A DNA stretch of 64,000 bases. Origin: Echinicola rosea (lineage in GTDB: Bacteria; Bacteroidota; Bacteroidia; Cytophagales; Cyclobacteriaceae). The stretch is from assembly GCF_005281475.1 (NCBI RefSeq), contig NZ_CP040106.1:1741501-1805500 (forward strand), written 5' to 3'. Positions within the stretch are counted from its first letter, which is position 1, and each line of letters begins with the position of its first letter. Made by a program: the position numbers and the translations under genes. This document shows, one piece after another, positions 7,670 to 16,221 of this stretch. The notes beneath the pieces are model-generated. The model was not told where the DNA came from, did not search any database, and worked only from the letters and a program-made list of their open reading frames with translations.

Positions 7670-10234
7670 TTACCGTGCAGAGCTACTGCTGATAGTTTGA
7701 CCAAAGAAAATACTGTTGTAAAACAGTTTGTTCGTCCCAAACCAAAAGGCCCTGAAATTCGGGTTGTCAACAAAGCCAATGATTTTCCCTCTGCCTTTAG
7801 CGGAAATGCTGATCATGGCGGTGTTTTTCATTTGTTCTAGGTTAAACGGGTAAACATAGCCGCTTGCCAATGGATCATCGGTATAAATGAGAGGATTGGC
7901 ATATGGGTTTTCGGAAGGAAGTAAAAACTGATTGCTGTTTCTAAATGTATAGAGCTCTTCATTTTCATATCCGTACCCCAGCGGGTGCGTAAGGTCTAGT
8001 TTGACATTGAAAATAGCCCCACCGGTGACTTTCGAGCCATAGTCATTGGATAGGTTAGCGTAGCTTTTCTGGATGGTACTGTCTTCCTCTGTTTTGTCTT
8101 TGAAGGAAAATTCACCCAGTTTGTGGTCATTTAGCCAATTTAGGGCGCGTCCTCTTGCGATAATCGTACCACCATCGCTTACCCATCGCTGCAAGGACTC
8201 CGTAGCGGTGTTGTTTAGGGAATGGTAACTGCCATTGGGCATTACGATCACATTGTATCGGTTAAGGTCAGCGCGGGAAACCATGTCCAGCGGCAGCAGG
8301 GTGATGGGGATTTCCAGTCGTTGATCCAGCAGGTGCCAGATTTCGCCAGCTTCGTAGCTGGATACCCCTCCGTCAACTAGCAATGCGATTTCCGGTTTTT
8401 CCAATACATCTATACTCGGAGATCCCATGTTGATACCACCAGTGTAGCCAGTATTGACAGCGTGGATGGTGATGCCGGTAGCTTTGGCCATTGCCTGAAG
8501 ATCTTCAAAAAAGGCTTGGTCCGAGGCTCCGGAGCGGCCTTTGTCTATCAAGATAGTCCCTCTGCCAAATTGCAGTTCGCCACTCACTTCAAACGGTTCG
8601 TGGGTTACACGGAGGTTATAGCCTTTGTCCATTAAATGGTAAGCAGCCTTCGGGGCATAATATTCTCCCCATTCAAAAGCATAGCTATAAGCGCCTGCTG
8701 CTCCCGCTACATTGCCTTCGGGCAGCGTAAGGCCTTTTTTGACTTCCTCTACATTGGCGAGGTTTAGGATACGGCTGTTCACCGCCATAAATTGCATGTC
8801 AAAAGCCATAGGCAATGTCCAGGCAGAAACATCGTAAAATAGGCTGTCCTGAAATTCAGTTCGGGTTTCAAACATCCCCTTCACCAAGCGGTATTGAGGT
8901 TGGTTCAGCGGCACGATGTACGATTTATTTGCTTTAAAATCAACACCGTTTACGGTGATGTCTTCTTTTAAGCTGTAAAGTTTGATTTGGTGCTGGAGAA
9001 TCATGTCGGCCAAATGGAAGGTCCTTCCATTGTCTTTTGCCACGCCAAAAATGTAGGCCTTGTTCGTGTCAGCGTCTGCATCAGACTTGGCGTCAATGTA
9101 AAAATCCCTCATGTAATTGTTTAGCTCTGTACGCATCGCCACGGCCGCTTCAAATGAAGAAAGTGAAGCGGTAAACTGGTTCCGAATGGTGAAGGCAAAG
9201 CTCAACGGGCCATTGACACTTTCTTGGAGGTGCCCACGGGAAGACGCCTGTTCAAACAGAATTCCGATTTGCCCTTGGACATCCGGGTAGGTGGAGCCTT
9301 TTCCATAATAAAAATCATCATAATTTTCTTGGGTGAAATACAGCGAGCCGATTTCGTCCAAGTATTTGGCATGGTACTGCGCGATTTTTTCTGTCAGCTC
9401 AAAGTTTTTCGTTGGCGTTAGCGGGTGGTTTCTGCTGGGAATACCTGGTTGGAAGAAAAAGGTGCTATTTGTGCCCATTTCATGAAAGTCCAATACCATG
9501 TTTGGTTTCCATTCCTGGATTTTGGTGATCCTGCTTCTGGACTCGGGATGCTGCACTGGCAGCCAGTCACGGTTTAGGTCAAACCAATAGTGATTGGTAC
9601 GGCCACGAGGCCAAGCTTCGTTCAGTTCGCGATTGTAAGGGTCGCCGTTCATATGGATGCTACGGTTGCTGTTTACCCAGCTGGCAAAGCGGTTGATGCC
9701 ATCAGGATTAATGCCGGGTTCCATGATGATGACGATATTTTTGAGGTCCTCCTCGACTTCATTGGCCGCGGCAAAATGATAGGCAGCTAAAAGGGAGGCA
9801 TTTACGCCACTGGCCTCATTTCCATGGACAGAATAGCCCATATAGACCACGGCGGGCATGTTTTCAGTATCCACATCCCTGGATTCAGCTGGATTCCGGA
9901 GCTGGGAGCGTTGGAATTTTAATGCGTTGAGTTTGCTAAGGTTATCCGGGTGGCTGATGGTGAGCATCATGAGCGGCCGTTGTTCGTAGGTGCGGCCAGT
10001 GATTTCTAGTTTTACGCGATCGGAAGCTTCGGCCAGTGCTTTCATGTACATATGCACTTGGTCATAGCTCACATGCCACTCCCCGATATTGTAGCCTAGT
10101 ACTGAGGCGGGAGTAGGAATGTCTTCATTGTATGAATAGCCGGGTTTAAGGAAGTATTCTAGCGGGACTTTCTCTTGGGAAAAGCCCTGAAATGCCGCCA
10201 GAAAGAGAATAAGGGATAATATTCTTTTCAACAT
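7670..10234 (-). CDS. Secreted M14 family zinc carboxypeptidase
   Basis: 854 residues with a signal peptide (MLKRILSLILFLAAFQGFSQ). The M14 metal site is visible: H137 and E140 in HGNEASG, and the third zinc ligand H251 in LDFHEMG. The NPDGINRF segment and the Arg-rich PRGRTNHYWFDLNRDW stretch are typical of the family. The catalytic domain spans roughly 45-400. A long C-terminal region contains an alpha/beta domain resembling a glutamine-amidotransferase-like fold (IALLVDGGVSSYEAGEIW..., NVIVMPNGSY). It likely trims peptides in the periplasm or outside the cell. This multi-domain length is common for Bacteroidota homologues. Single gene. Confidence 0.9.
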   Translation of the reverse strand: MLKRILSLILFLAAFQGFSQEKVPLEYFLKPGYSYNEDIPTPASVLGYNIGEWHVSYDQVHMYMKALAEASDRVKLEITGRTYEQRPLMMLTISHPDNLSKLNALKFQRSQLRNPAESRDVDTENMPAVVYMGYSVHGNEASGVNASLLAAYHFAAANEVEEDLKNIVIIMEPGINPDGINRFASWVNSNRSIHMNGDPYNRELNEAWPRGRTNHYWFDLNRDWLPVQHPESRSRITKIQEWKPNMVLDFHEMGTNSTFFFQPGIPSRNHPLTPTKNFELTEKIAQYHAKYLDEIGSLYFTQENYDDFYYGKGSTYPDVQGQIGILFEQASSRGHLQESVNGPLSFAFTIRNQFTASLSSFEAAVAMRTELNNYMRDFYIDAKSDADADTNKAYIFGVAKDNGRTFHLADMILQHQIKLYSLKEDITVNGVDFKANKSYIVPLNQPQYRLVKGMFETRTEFQDSLFYDVSAWTLPMAFDMQFMAVNSRILNLANVEEVKKGLTLPEGNVAGAAGAYSYAFEWGEYYAPKAAYHLMDKGYNLRVTHEPFEVSGELQFGRGTILIDKGRSGASDQAFFEDLQAMAKATGITIHAVNTGYTGGINMGSPSIDVLEKPEIALLVDGGVSSYEAGEIWHLLDQRLEIPITLLPLDMVSRADLNRYNVIVMPNGSYHSLNNTATESLQRWVSDGGTIIARGRALNWLNDHKLGEFSFKDKTEEDSTIQKSYANLSNDYGSKVTGGAIFNVKLDLTHPLGYGYENEELYTFRNSNQFLLPSENPYANPLIYTDDPLASGYVYPFNLEQMKNTAMISISAKGRGKIIGFVDNPNFRAFWFGTNKLFYNSIFFGQTISSSSAR

Positions 10235-10372
10235 CTTATTTCGTTTTACAGATTTTATTTATCATTATCCAAAGCTGCACAATATTTCTTAGGAAAATTA
10301 AGTAAATTAATTCCGAAGGTAAAATAAACTGATCGGATAGTATTTTTTATCCATCGAAAATCTAAAGACAAT

Positions 10373-10549
10373 ATGGGGAAGTTAGGAATCATCGGCACCA
10401 TCGTTTACATTTTGACCATAATAGATGTGGTACGGAGCAAATTTCACACCGATACGGATAAGGTGATTTGGGTACTGATCGTAGTATTGCTTCCCCTGGT
10501 AGGGAGTGTTCTTTGGTTTTTGATAGGTAGGGGCAAGGCGGTTTTGTAG
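10373..10549 (+). CDS. Small PLDc_N-type membrane protein
   Basis: A 58-residue ORF beginning MGKLGIIGTIVYILTIIDVV. It has two hydrophobic segments separated by a short polar loop (RSKFHTDTDKVIW), then LIVVLLPLVGSVLWFLIGRGK. This is the pattern of the N-terminal membrane hairpin of cardiolipin synthases (PLDc_N), here as a stand-alone protein as often seen in Bacteroidota. It is divergent from the carboxypeptidase gene. Function unknown; possibly an immunity-like or membrane-associated factor. Confidence 0.75.
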   Translation: MGKLGIIGTIVYILTIIDVVRSKFHTDTDKVIWVLIVVLLPLVGSVLWFLIGRGKAVL

Positions 10550-10641
10550 GTAAAGTGAAACCTTATTTTCTCACGGAAAAGGTCCGCCAAAGTGCCGTTA
10601 TCACTTGTTCAGGTATATGCCACGGAGTTGGAATAGCAGTT

Positions 10642-11541
10642 TCATTTTTTGAAGAGGTCCTCTAGGGCGTGGGCCAGCGTAGCATATTTGAACTGATATC
10701 CACCGCTAATAATTTTGTCACATGAAATTTTATTGCCTCCGAGGATCATCCCGGCCATTTCTCCCAGCATTAGTTTAAGCAAAAAATCTGGAACGGGGAT
10801 ATTGATAAAGGGCTTTCCTTTTGCAGCGGCCGCCTTTTGGGTGAGCACGCGATTGGTGACCGGTTGGGGAGCCACGGCATTATAGCTTCCGCTAATATGG
10901 GAGGCTTCTAGGGCATACATGTACATTTGGACCAAGTCTTGAAGATGAATCCAGCTCATGTACTGGTTTCCGTTTCCTAAGGGGGCGGCGACGGGAGGCT
11001 GTAGCATTTGGGGCAAAGCACCACCATCTTTGGACAGTACCACGCCGGTACGAAGGGCTGCGGTCCTGATGCCGAGGCTTTCGAACGTAAAAATTGATTT
11101 TTCCCATTCATCTACCACCATCGAAAGGAAATCATCACCCTTACGGCTTTGCTCGTTGAGCCATTCTTCGCCATTGTCCAGACCGTAATAGTTCGCTCCG
11201 CTGGCCGAGATGAAAGCTTGTGGCTTGTTTTCCAAGAGCCTAACTTGGTCAAAAAGCAGTTTGGAGGATTGGGTCCGGCTTTCCAAAATCAGCTTTTTGC
11301 GAGCAGGTGTCCATCTTTTCTCAGCCACACCTGCACCTGCCAAGTGAATAATGGCGTCAGCCCATTTCAGGGATTTTGTGTCCAAGGATTGTTTTTTGAT
11401 GTCCCAAGCAAAGCTTTTTTGTGGTTGCTTTTCGGGAGTACGGCTTAGCCAGGCTACCGCATAGCCGTTTGCTTCAAGGGTTTTGGTAAGTGCCTGTCCT
11501 ATCAGGCCAGATCCTCCGGAAATCAATATGTTTTTCATCAT
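10642..11541 (-). CDS. TIGR01777 family NAD-dependent epimerase-like protein
   Basis: 299 residues of the extended short-chain dehydrogenase fold. The dinucleotide site GGSGLIGQAL is at residues 8-17. ISASGANYYG carries the catalytic Ser/Tyr region, and RTGVVLSKDGGALPQM with SWIHLQDLV is typical of TIGR01777 proteins (SDR39U1/YfcH-like). The C-terminal DUF1731 motif region (VPDFLLKLMLGEMAGMILGG) is present. Substrate unknown. Monocistronic; divergent from the chloride channel gene with 150 bases between. Confidence 0.9.
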   Translation of the reverse strand: MMKNILISGGSGLIGQALTKTLEANGYAVAWLSRTPEKQPQKSFAWDIKKQSLDTKSLKWADAIIHLAGAGVAEKRWTPARKKLILESRTQSSKLLFDQVRLLENKPQAFISASGANYYGLDNGEEWLNEQSRKGDDFLSMVVDEWEKSIFTFESLGIRTAALRTGVVLSKDGGALPQMLQPPVAAPLGNGNQYMSWIHLQDLVQMYMYALEASHISGSYNAVAPQPVTNRVLTQKAAAAKGKPFINIPVPDFLLKLMLGEMAGMILGGNKISCDKIISGGYQFKYATLAHALEDLFKK

Positions 11542-11693
11542 GGCTTTTTATACAATAACTCGATCTTTCGGAATAAGTTAAGAAAAAGCCTATATTTGTC
11601 CTAGGTGATGGGGTACCACCTTTAACCGCCCTGATTTTTTTCAGTGCTGATGACTCCTGCTTCAACTTGTCTATTTAATTCCTATAAACTGCA

Positions 11694-12998
11694 ATGTCTA
11701 TGTTGGAGAGGGCGCGTGATTTGATTCATTTTAAGAGATTTGTATCCTCTGAATTTGTTCCCAGCTTACGCTATACTTTGAAATGGCTCTTTTTGGCCAT
11801 TTTTATTGGGCTTTTGATAGGGACGGCTTCTGCATTCTTTTTATTTGGACTGGAATGGGCTACTCATTTCAGGGAAGCTCACCTGTATATGATAGCCTTA
11901 CTTCCAGTGGGAGGTTTTATGATCGGTTGGGTGTATTATACCTATGGAGAATCCGTCGTAAGAGGCAATAATCAGCTTTTGGAGGAGTTTTATAACCCGT
12001 TGACCCCCATTCCGCTGCGGATGGCTCCTTTGGTGGTTTTTGGGACGATTGCTACACACCTTTTTGGTGGTTCAGCAGGACGAGAGGGTACAGCGGTGCA
12101 GATGGGGGGAGCCATTGCTGACCGGTTTACCAAGTGGTTCAAGCTTGGCGCGATTGATCGAAGGGCCATCATTACCCTTGGTGTGGCAGCAGGTTTTGCC
12201 TCGGTATTCGGAACACCACTGGCAGGGGCGATTTTTGCGCTTGAATGGTTGATCGTGGGAAGGGTTCGCTATGAAGCCATCCTGCCTGCGTTTCTCGGTG
12301 CATATGTTGCAGATTATGCCTGTGCAGATTATTGGCATGCCCATCATACGCCTTATGAAATCCCCTTTATTCCTGATTTGACCTTGGTAAATGTATTGTG
12401 GATCATTCCTGCAGGGATTTGCTTCGGCCTGGCGGCTCGGTTGTTTTCGAAGGCGACCCAGTTTTTTGGTGAGGCTTTTAGGAGTACGATCAAATACCCG
12501 CCACTGAGGCCGGTTTTAGGAGGAGCAATTGTAGCTGTGATGGTTTTTTTGATCGGAACGACGAAGTACATTGGCTTGGGGGTGCCGACTATTGTGGAGG
12601 CATTTGAAGCCCCATTGCCATGGTATGATTTTTTGGCAAAAACAGGCTTTACTTCGTTGACCCTTGGGGCAGGTTTTAAAGGTGGCGAAGTGACCCCGCT
12701 ATTTTATATTGGAGCCACTTTGGGCAATATGCTCTCTGGAGCAATTCCACTGCCAATGGCGCTTTTGGCGGGGATGGGGTTTGTAGCGGTTTTCTCGGGT
12801 GCTACCAATACCCCCTTGTCATGTACGTTGATGGGCATCGAGCTTTTTGGTGCTGAATCAGGAGTGTACGTGGGGCTTGCCTGTGTCGTAGCGTACCTGT
12901 TCAGTGGACATTCTGGTATCTACGGTTCCCAAGTGATTGGCTCTCCTAAACACGTCTCACTGGACCGTAACAAAGGGAAGAGGCTAGGTAAATTGTAA
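11694..12998 (+). CDS. ClC family chloride channel or transporter
   Basis: 434 residues with about ten to twelve hydrophobic segments. Conserved ClC ion-path motifs are visible: GGSAGREGTAVQMGGA (GxEGP-like), GVAAGFASVFGTPLAGAIFALE and GAGFKGGEVTPLFYIGATLGN (GxFxP-like). There is no C-terminal CBS pair. The Glu in GREGT is the position of the gating glutamate, so proton-coupled exchange is possible. The N-terminal 25 residues are soluble. It acts in the inner membrane, likely in anion or pH homeostasis. An alternative name would be fluoride/proton antiporter, but I see no feature that favours this. Confidence 0.9.
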   Translation: MSMLERARDLIHFKRFVSSEFVPSLRYTLKWLFLAIFIGLLIGTASAFFLFGLEWATHFREAHLYMIALLPVGGFMIGWVYYTYGESVVRGNNQLLEEFYNPLTPIPLRMAPLVVFGTIATHLFGGSAGREGTAVQMGGAIADRFTKWFKLGAIDRRAIITLGVAAGFASVFGTPLAGAIFALEWLIVGRVRYEAILPAFLGAYVADYACADYWHAHHTPYEIPFIPDLTLVNVLWIIPAGICFGLAARLFSKATQFFGEAFRSTIKYPPLRPVLGGAIVAVMVFLIGTTKYIGLGVPTIVEAFEAPLPWYDFLAKTGFTSLTLGAGFKGGEVTPLFYIGATLGNMLSGAIPLPMALLAGMGFVAVFSGATNTPLSCTLMGIELFGAESGVYVGLACVVAYLFSGHSGIYGSQVIGSPKHVSLDRNKGKRLGKL

Positions 12999-13156
12999 CC
13001 AATGTGAAGTATAGTTCCGTAAGAAGGGCAGATATAAATGCTCACTGACAACGGGATTTTTTGCTGTTCGGGATATGTTATCCCGAACCGGAATGATGGG
13101 GATTTGAAATCCCCCTATGCCCTGCCGTTGATTGCACTGAAACCGCATAAGTATAT

Positions 13157-13496
13157 ACCTCAGTTCGATTATAAAATCGTCACTGCGAGGCTTAGTGGGA
13201 GATTTGAGGGATGGAAGCCGTGGCAGTCTTAGTATTTGGGGATTGCCACACCCTTTTCCAGCCCACATCCTCCTGAAAAGGGTTCGCAATGACGGTTTTA
13301 ATATTAAACCCGCATTATGCACTAGCCTATCTATTGCGACCTGAAACTACTTCAAAATCAGTCGCTTCGCCGCTGTTTTCGATTTCACCATAGCGATGCT
13401 ATGATTCAATCTCCAAACAGCCTGATTTTCTTGTAGTTTCAGTTCTCATAACGATTCCTAATGCATAAAGCGGGTTAAAACAAGTCTAACTCAGGT
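13157..13496 (+). repeat. MITE-A copy 1, interrupted by MITE-B
   Basis: First and most diverged copy of a ~168-bp dispersed repeat (others at 33213, 49264, 61861). It begins ACCTCAGTTCGA and ends ACTCAGGT, an imperfect terminal inverted repeat. A 171-bp insertion (MITE-B) splits it near the right end. It lacks the central CTCGCCGCGGCGAG palindrome found in the other copies. The 5-bp flanks (tatat and taata) do not match, unlike the other three copies. Confidence 0.8.
13304..13478. repeat. MITE-B copy 1, nested in MITE-A
   Basis: Element bounded by TTAA on both sides, with ~19-bp terminal inverted repeats (aacccgcattatgcactag against ctaatgcataaagcgggtt). Removing it with one TTAA restores the MITE-A sequence seen in other copies, so TTAA is a target duplication. 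It contains internal hairpins such as catagc-gat-gctatg. No ORF for a transposase. Confidence 0.82.
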
Positions 13497-13552
13497 TAAT
13501 AAGGCTACTTTATTCACCATGCAATTGACGATTACTGATTACTAAATATTCC

Positions 13553-14608
13553 CTAAAGCGATCCCCTGTCAATAAAACTAAAGATATTGGGTACCACTTC
13601 CTGTTTGTGTTTCTTGATCATGTAGGCAGCAGACTCGCCCATTAGTTCAAAATCAGTGCTGATAACGGTGATATCGAATAGTTCTTTTAAAGGAGTGTCA
13701 TTATAGGATACCACACCAATGTCCTTGCCTATTTCGTAGTGCATGTCCCGTGTTTGTTTCACCAAGCTCACCAAGTCATTTTCATCAATGACGATATAGG
13801 CATCTTTTTTCTGAAGCTCCATGTCCGGATAGATCTTGTCCAGAACTTCTGCATCAAAATGATGGGTATTGCAAAAGTTCAAAAAGCCCTGTTTGATTTC
13901 TTTAGGGTAAGGATAAATTGGGTTGTTTGGAAAGGCGAGAATGAGTTTGTCATATTTGCTTAACTGGTCTTTGGCTTCTTCCAGTGCCCTGTATATGTCC
14001 ATTTTGAAATCCTGGTAAATGCAGGCAATATTATCTCCCATTTCCGGCAAATAGTTGTCCATGATCACCAGTCTGCCCTTGGGGATTTTCTTCAAGCAAG
14101 AGATGACCTCTTTATCGTAATTGGTGTGGGTGGCTTTTTGATCTTTAAAATGCGGCATGATGACAAAATTGTCATAAGCGCCCATGTTTTCTTCTAAAAT
14201 ATTGATCAACAGCTGCGGGTCACAGTGGTAAACCCTAAGGTCAACTTGGTTGTCTGAGCCCATGCTGTTTACAAAAGTGTTGTAAATCTCCAGCTTATAA
14301 TTGCTCAGCTTATTTAGGATGAATAGGATCCTGCTGTTGGAGCTGTTTACTGCTTTGTTTACATAAAATCCCTTGGAGACCACGGAGGTGATGATCTTCT
14401 TTTCCCTTAATAGGTTATATGCCCTCACGACCGTATCCCTGCTGAGGTAATATTCTTCAGAAATGTCATTGATGGAAGGTAATTTTTCTCCTACTTTAAG
14501 ATAGCCATTTTCGATGTTCTTGATAATGGAATCTACGATTTGTTGGTACTTGGGGATTCTGGACTTGCTGTCGATCTGTAAAAGAAGTCCTTCTGCTACT
14601 AATGTCAT
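13553..14608 (-). CDS. GntR-type transcriptional regulator with sugar-binding-like domain (paralogue 1)
   Basis: 351 residues. A winged HTH of GntR type occupies about 15-85 (SRIPKYQQIVDSIIKNIENG, SINDISEEYYLSRDTVVRAYNLL). The rest, 90-351, is a periplasmic-binding-protein-like ligand domain of the LacI type (IGVVSYNDTPLKELFDITVISTDF). It is clearly paralogous to the regulator at 17755. Both sit at the ends of a minus-strand group with a permease and an esterase. A sugar or sugar acid, possibly rhamnose- or uronate-derived, is the likely effector, given the rhamnosidase and rhamnose mutarotase nearby. That is inference. Confidence 0.88.
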   Translation of the reverse strand: MTLVAEGLLLQIDSKSRIPKYQQIVDSIIKNIENGYLKVGEKLPSINDISEEYYLSRDTVVRAYNLLREKKIITSVVSKGFYVNKAVNSSNSRILFILNKLSNYKLEIYNTFVNSMGSDNQVDLRVYHCDPQLLINILEENMGAYDNFVIMPHFKDQKATHTNYDKEVISCLKKIPKGRLVIMDNYLPEMGDNIACIYQDFKMDIYRALEEAKDQLSKYDKLILAFPNNPIYPYPKEIKQGFLNFCNTHHFDAEVLDKIYPDMELQKKDAYIVIDENDLVSLVKQTRDMHYEIGKDIGVVSYNDTPLKELFDITVISTDFELMGESAAYMIKKHKQEVVPNIFSFIDRGSL

Positions 14609-15051
14609 AACGCTATCGAGTTGGTTAATACTAAGGGTTTAATTGTTGCATATAGTTGGCCAATATTGGAGTGAAGACCAACAGTACAAACGGGCAATTA
14701 ATCTTATGCTTAGGGTTAACAACTCTTTTCGCGAAACAATCGGAAAAGTTGACTGGAAAGCCAATCAGTAGAAGTGAATGATGAAGAATATGACATCATA
14801 GAACTTCATATGCAATATAACTATTGCTGTCTAAAGTGCACAATTTTTAAAAGATTTTTTACAGAAAAAATAGGCGGTTATTTTTATAAAAACTACGTTT
14901 AGGCAAAAATAGGCTGGGTGAAATCCTAGGTATTGGTGCTCGTTATAGAGCAGTTTACTTTGCTCCTGATGGCCATTCGGCAAGTCAGGTCCTCGTTGCC
15001 ATGTGTTTTAGTATAACTCAGATTATGGCTGCTGATCAGTAGGACCGATCG
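14609..15051. other. Intergenic region without a gene; candidate operator
   Basis: No credible ORF or known repeat. The 10-bp palindrome tttcgcgaaa at 14727-14736 lies about 120 bases upstream of the GntR gene start and could be an operator, but no second copy was found. The right part (14940-15050) is the spacer downstream of the esterase stop. Confidence 0.3.
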
Positions 15052-15969
15052 TCACTCCTTTTTTATAAACAGGTCACGGATCCACCGATCGCTGAGTTCC
15101 AGCCAAGTGGCGGCGTTGCCGTGTTGCTCGAAATTGCCACTTCCGTATCCATGACCACCTTTTTGGAAAAGATGAAGTTCTACCGGGGTACCAAATTGAT
15201 GGAGGGCTTTAGCATACCGGATTGAGTTTTCTGCCGGCACGGCGCCATCGTCCCATGAATGGACCAAAAAAGCAGGTGGTGTCTCGGCATCTACCTGTGT
15301 TTCGTTCGAAAAATATTTTTCCCATTCGGTTCCCAGTTTTTTGCCCAGGAGGTTGTGTCTGGAACCTTGGTGCGTGATGGTAGTGTCCATGCTGATGACT
15401 GGATAAACCAATATGCTGAAATCAGGTTTGGAACTGGCTTTTTTCCCTTCTTCGGGATGATTGTGGACAGAAACGGACGAGGCCAAGTGTCCACCCGCAG
15501 AAAAGCCAAGGACGCCTATTTTGTCGGTATCGTAGCCCCATTTGCCAGCTTTATCTCTCAAGAAACGAATGCCTGTTTCAGCATCCATTAAAGGGACTTC
15601 CCATGAAGCATTCACCAATTTTTCCTCTGGTAATCTATACTTTAGGACCGCTGCGGTATATCCACGCTCGCTGTACCAACGTGCGATCTGATGACCTTCA
15701 TGCTGGATGGCAATGATTTTATATCCACCACCTGGGCAAATGAGGATGGCCTTGCCATTGGCTTCGTTTTTCTGGGGTCGATAAACCGTCAGCTGGGGGA
15801 TGGCCACTTCAGTAATCCTTCCTCCGTTGCCGATACCGTCCTTCGCAACAAGCTTTTCAGTGTTTGGTGCTTCATTTGGGTATAGCGGATAGGTTTTTTG
15901 CTGGGCTATGGTCACCATAGGTGTAGCGAATAGTATTAGGGCAATCAGTGCCTCTTTGCAGAAAGACAT
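15052..15969 (-). CDS. Secreted alpha/beta-hydrolase (acetylxylan esterase/BD-FAE-like)
   Basis: 305 residues with a signal peptide (MSFCKEALIALILFATPMVTIAQ). It is a serine hydrolase: the oxyanion region is CPGGGYKII, the nucleophile elbow GFSAGGHLAS, the Asp in SWDDGAVP and the His in KGGHGYG. This matches the BD-FAE/acetylxylan-esterase group that deacetylates plant polysaccharides. In this neighbourhood it probably removes acetyl groups from rhamnogalacturonan or hemicellulose. It is downstream of the 61-residue membrane protein, separated from it by a terminator, so it may have its own promoter. Confidence 0.85.
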   Translation of the reverse strand: MSFCKEALIALILFATPMVTIAQQKTYPLYPNEAPNTEKLVAKDGIGNGGRITEVAIPQLTVYRPQKNEANGKAILICPGGGYKIIAIQHEGHQIARWYSERGYTAAVLKYRLPEEKLVNASWEVPLMDAETGIRFLRDKAGKWGYDTDKIGVLGFSAGGHLASSVSVHNHPEEGKKASSKPDFSILVYPVISMDTTITHQGSRHNLLGKKLGTEWEKYFSNETQVDAETPPAFLVHSWDDGAVPAENSIRYAKALHQFGTPVELHLFQKGGHGYGSGNFEQHGNAATWLELSDRWIRDLFIKKE

Positions 15970-16007
15970 GCTATTGGGCTTTATTGAAAATTTAAATTAT
16001 ACAAAAT

Positions 16008-16039
16008 TAAAAAAAAAAGAGGCCTAAGATGAGGCCTCT
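16008..16039 (-). terminator. Terminator overlapping the stop of the small membrane protein gene
   Basis: Stem agaggcct/aggcctct with loop aagatg, followed on the minus strand by a long T run (the A run before 16018). The stem includes the last codons and stop of the 16024-16209 gene. Confidence 0.85.
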
Positions 16040-16209
16040 TTGGATTTTTTGTTCATCCACATGGGCGCGGTGATGAACCAAAGGACTGTGCCGACAAACA
16101 TCAGTGTCTTACATTGGTCGGAAGAAATAGTTCCTTGGAACACCAAAAAGGCAGGGATAAGGTTGAGGCCCAAGGCAATAAATGATATCAGTTTAATAAG
16201 CGTTTTCAT
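16024..16209 (-). CDS. Small two-segment membrane protein
   Basis: 61 residues: MKTLIKLISFIALGLNLIPAF starts the first hydrophobic segment, then a short polar loop (QGTISSDQCK) and a second segment LMFVGTVLWFITAPMW, ending in a Lys/Ser tail. It begins 12 bases after the permease stop and so is probably co-transcribed and translationally coupled with it. Similar small proteins accompany transporters in Bacteroidota; it may be an accessory subunit. No enzymatic motif. Confidence 0.7.
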   Translation of the reverse strand: MKTLIKLISFIALGLNLIPAFLVFQGTISSDQCKTLMFVGTVLWFITAPMWMNKKSKEASS

Positions 16210-16221
16210 GGTTGGTTTGGG

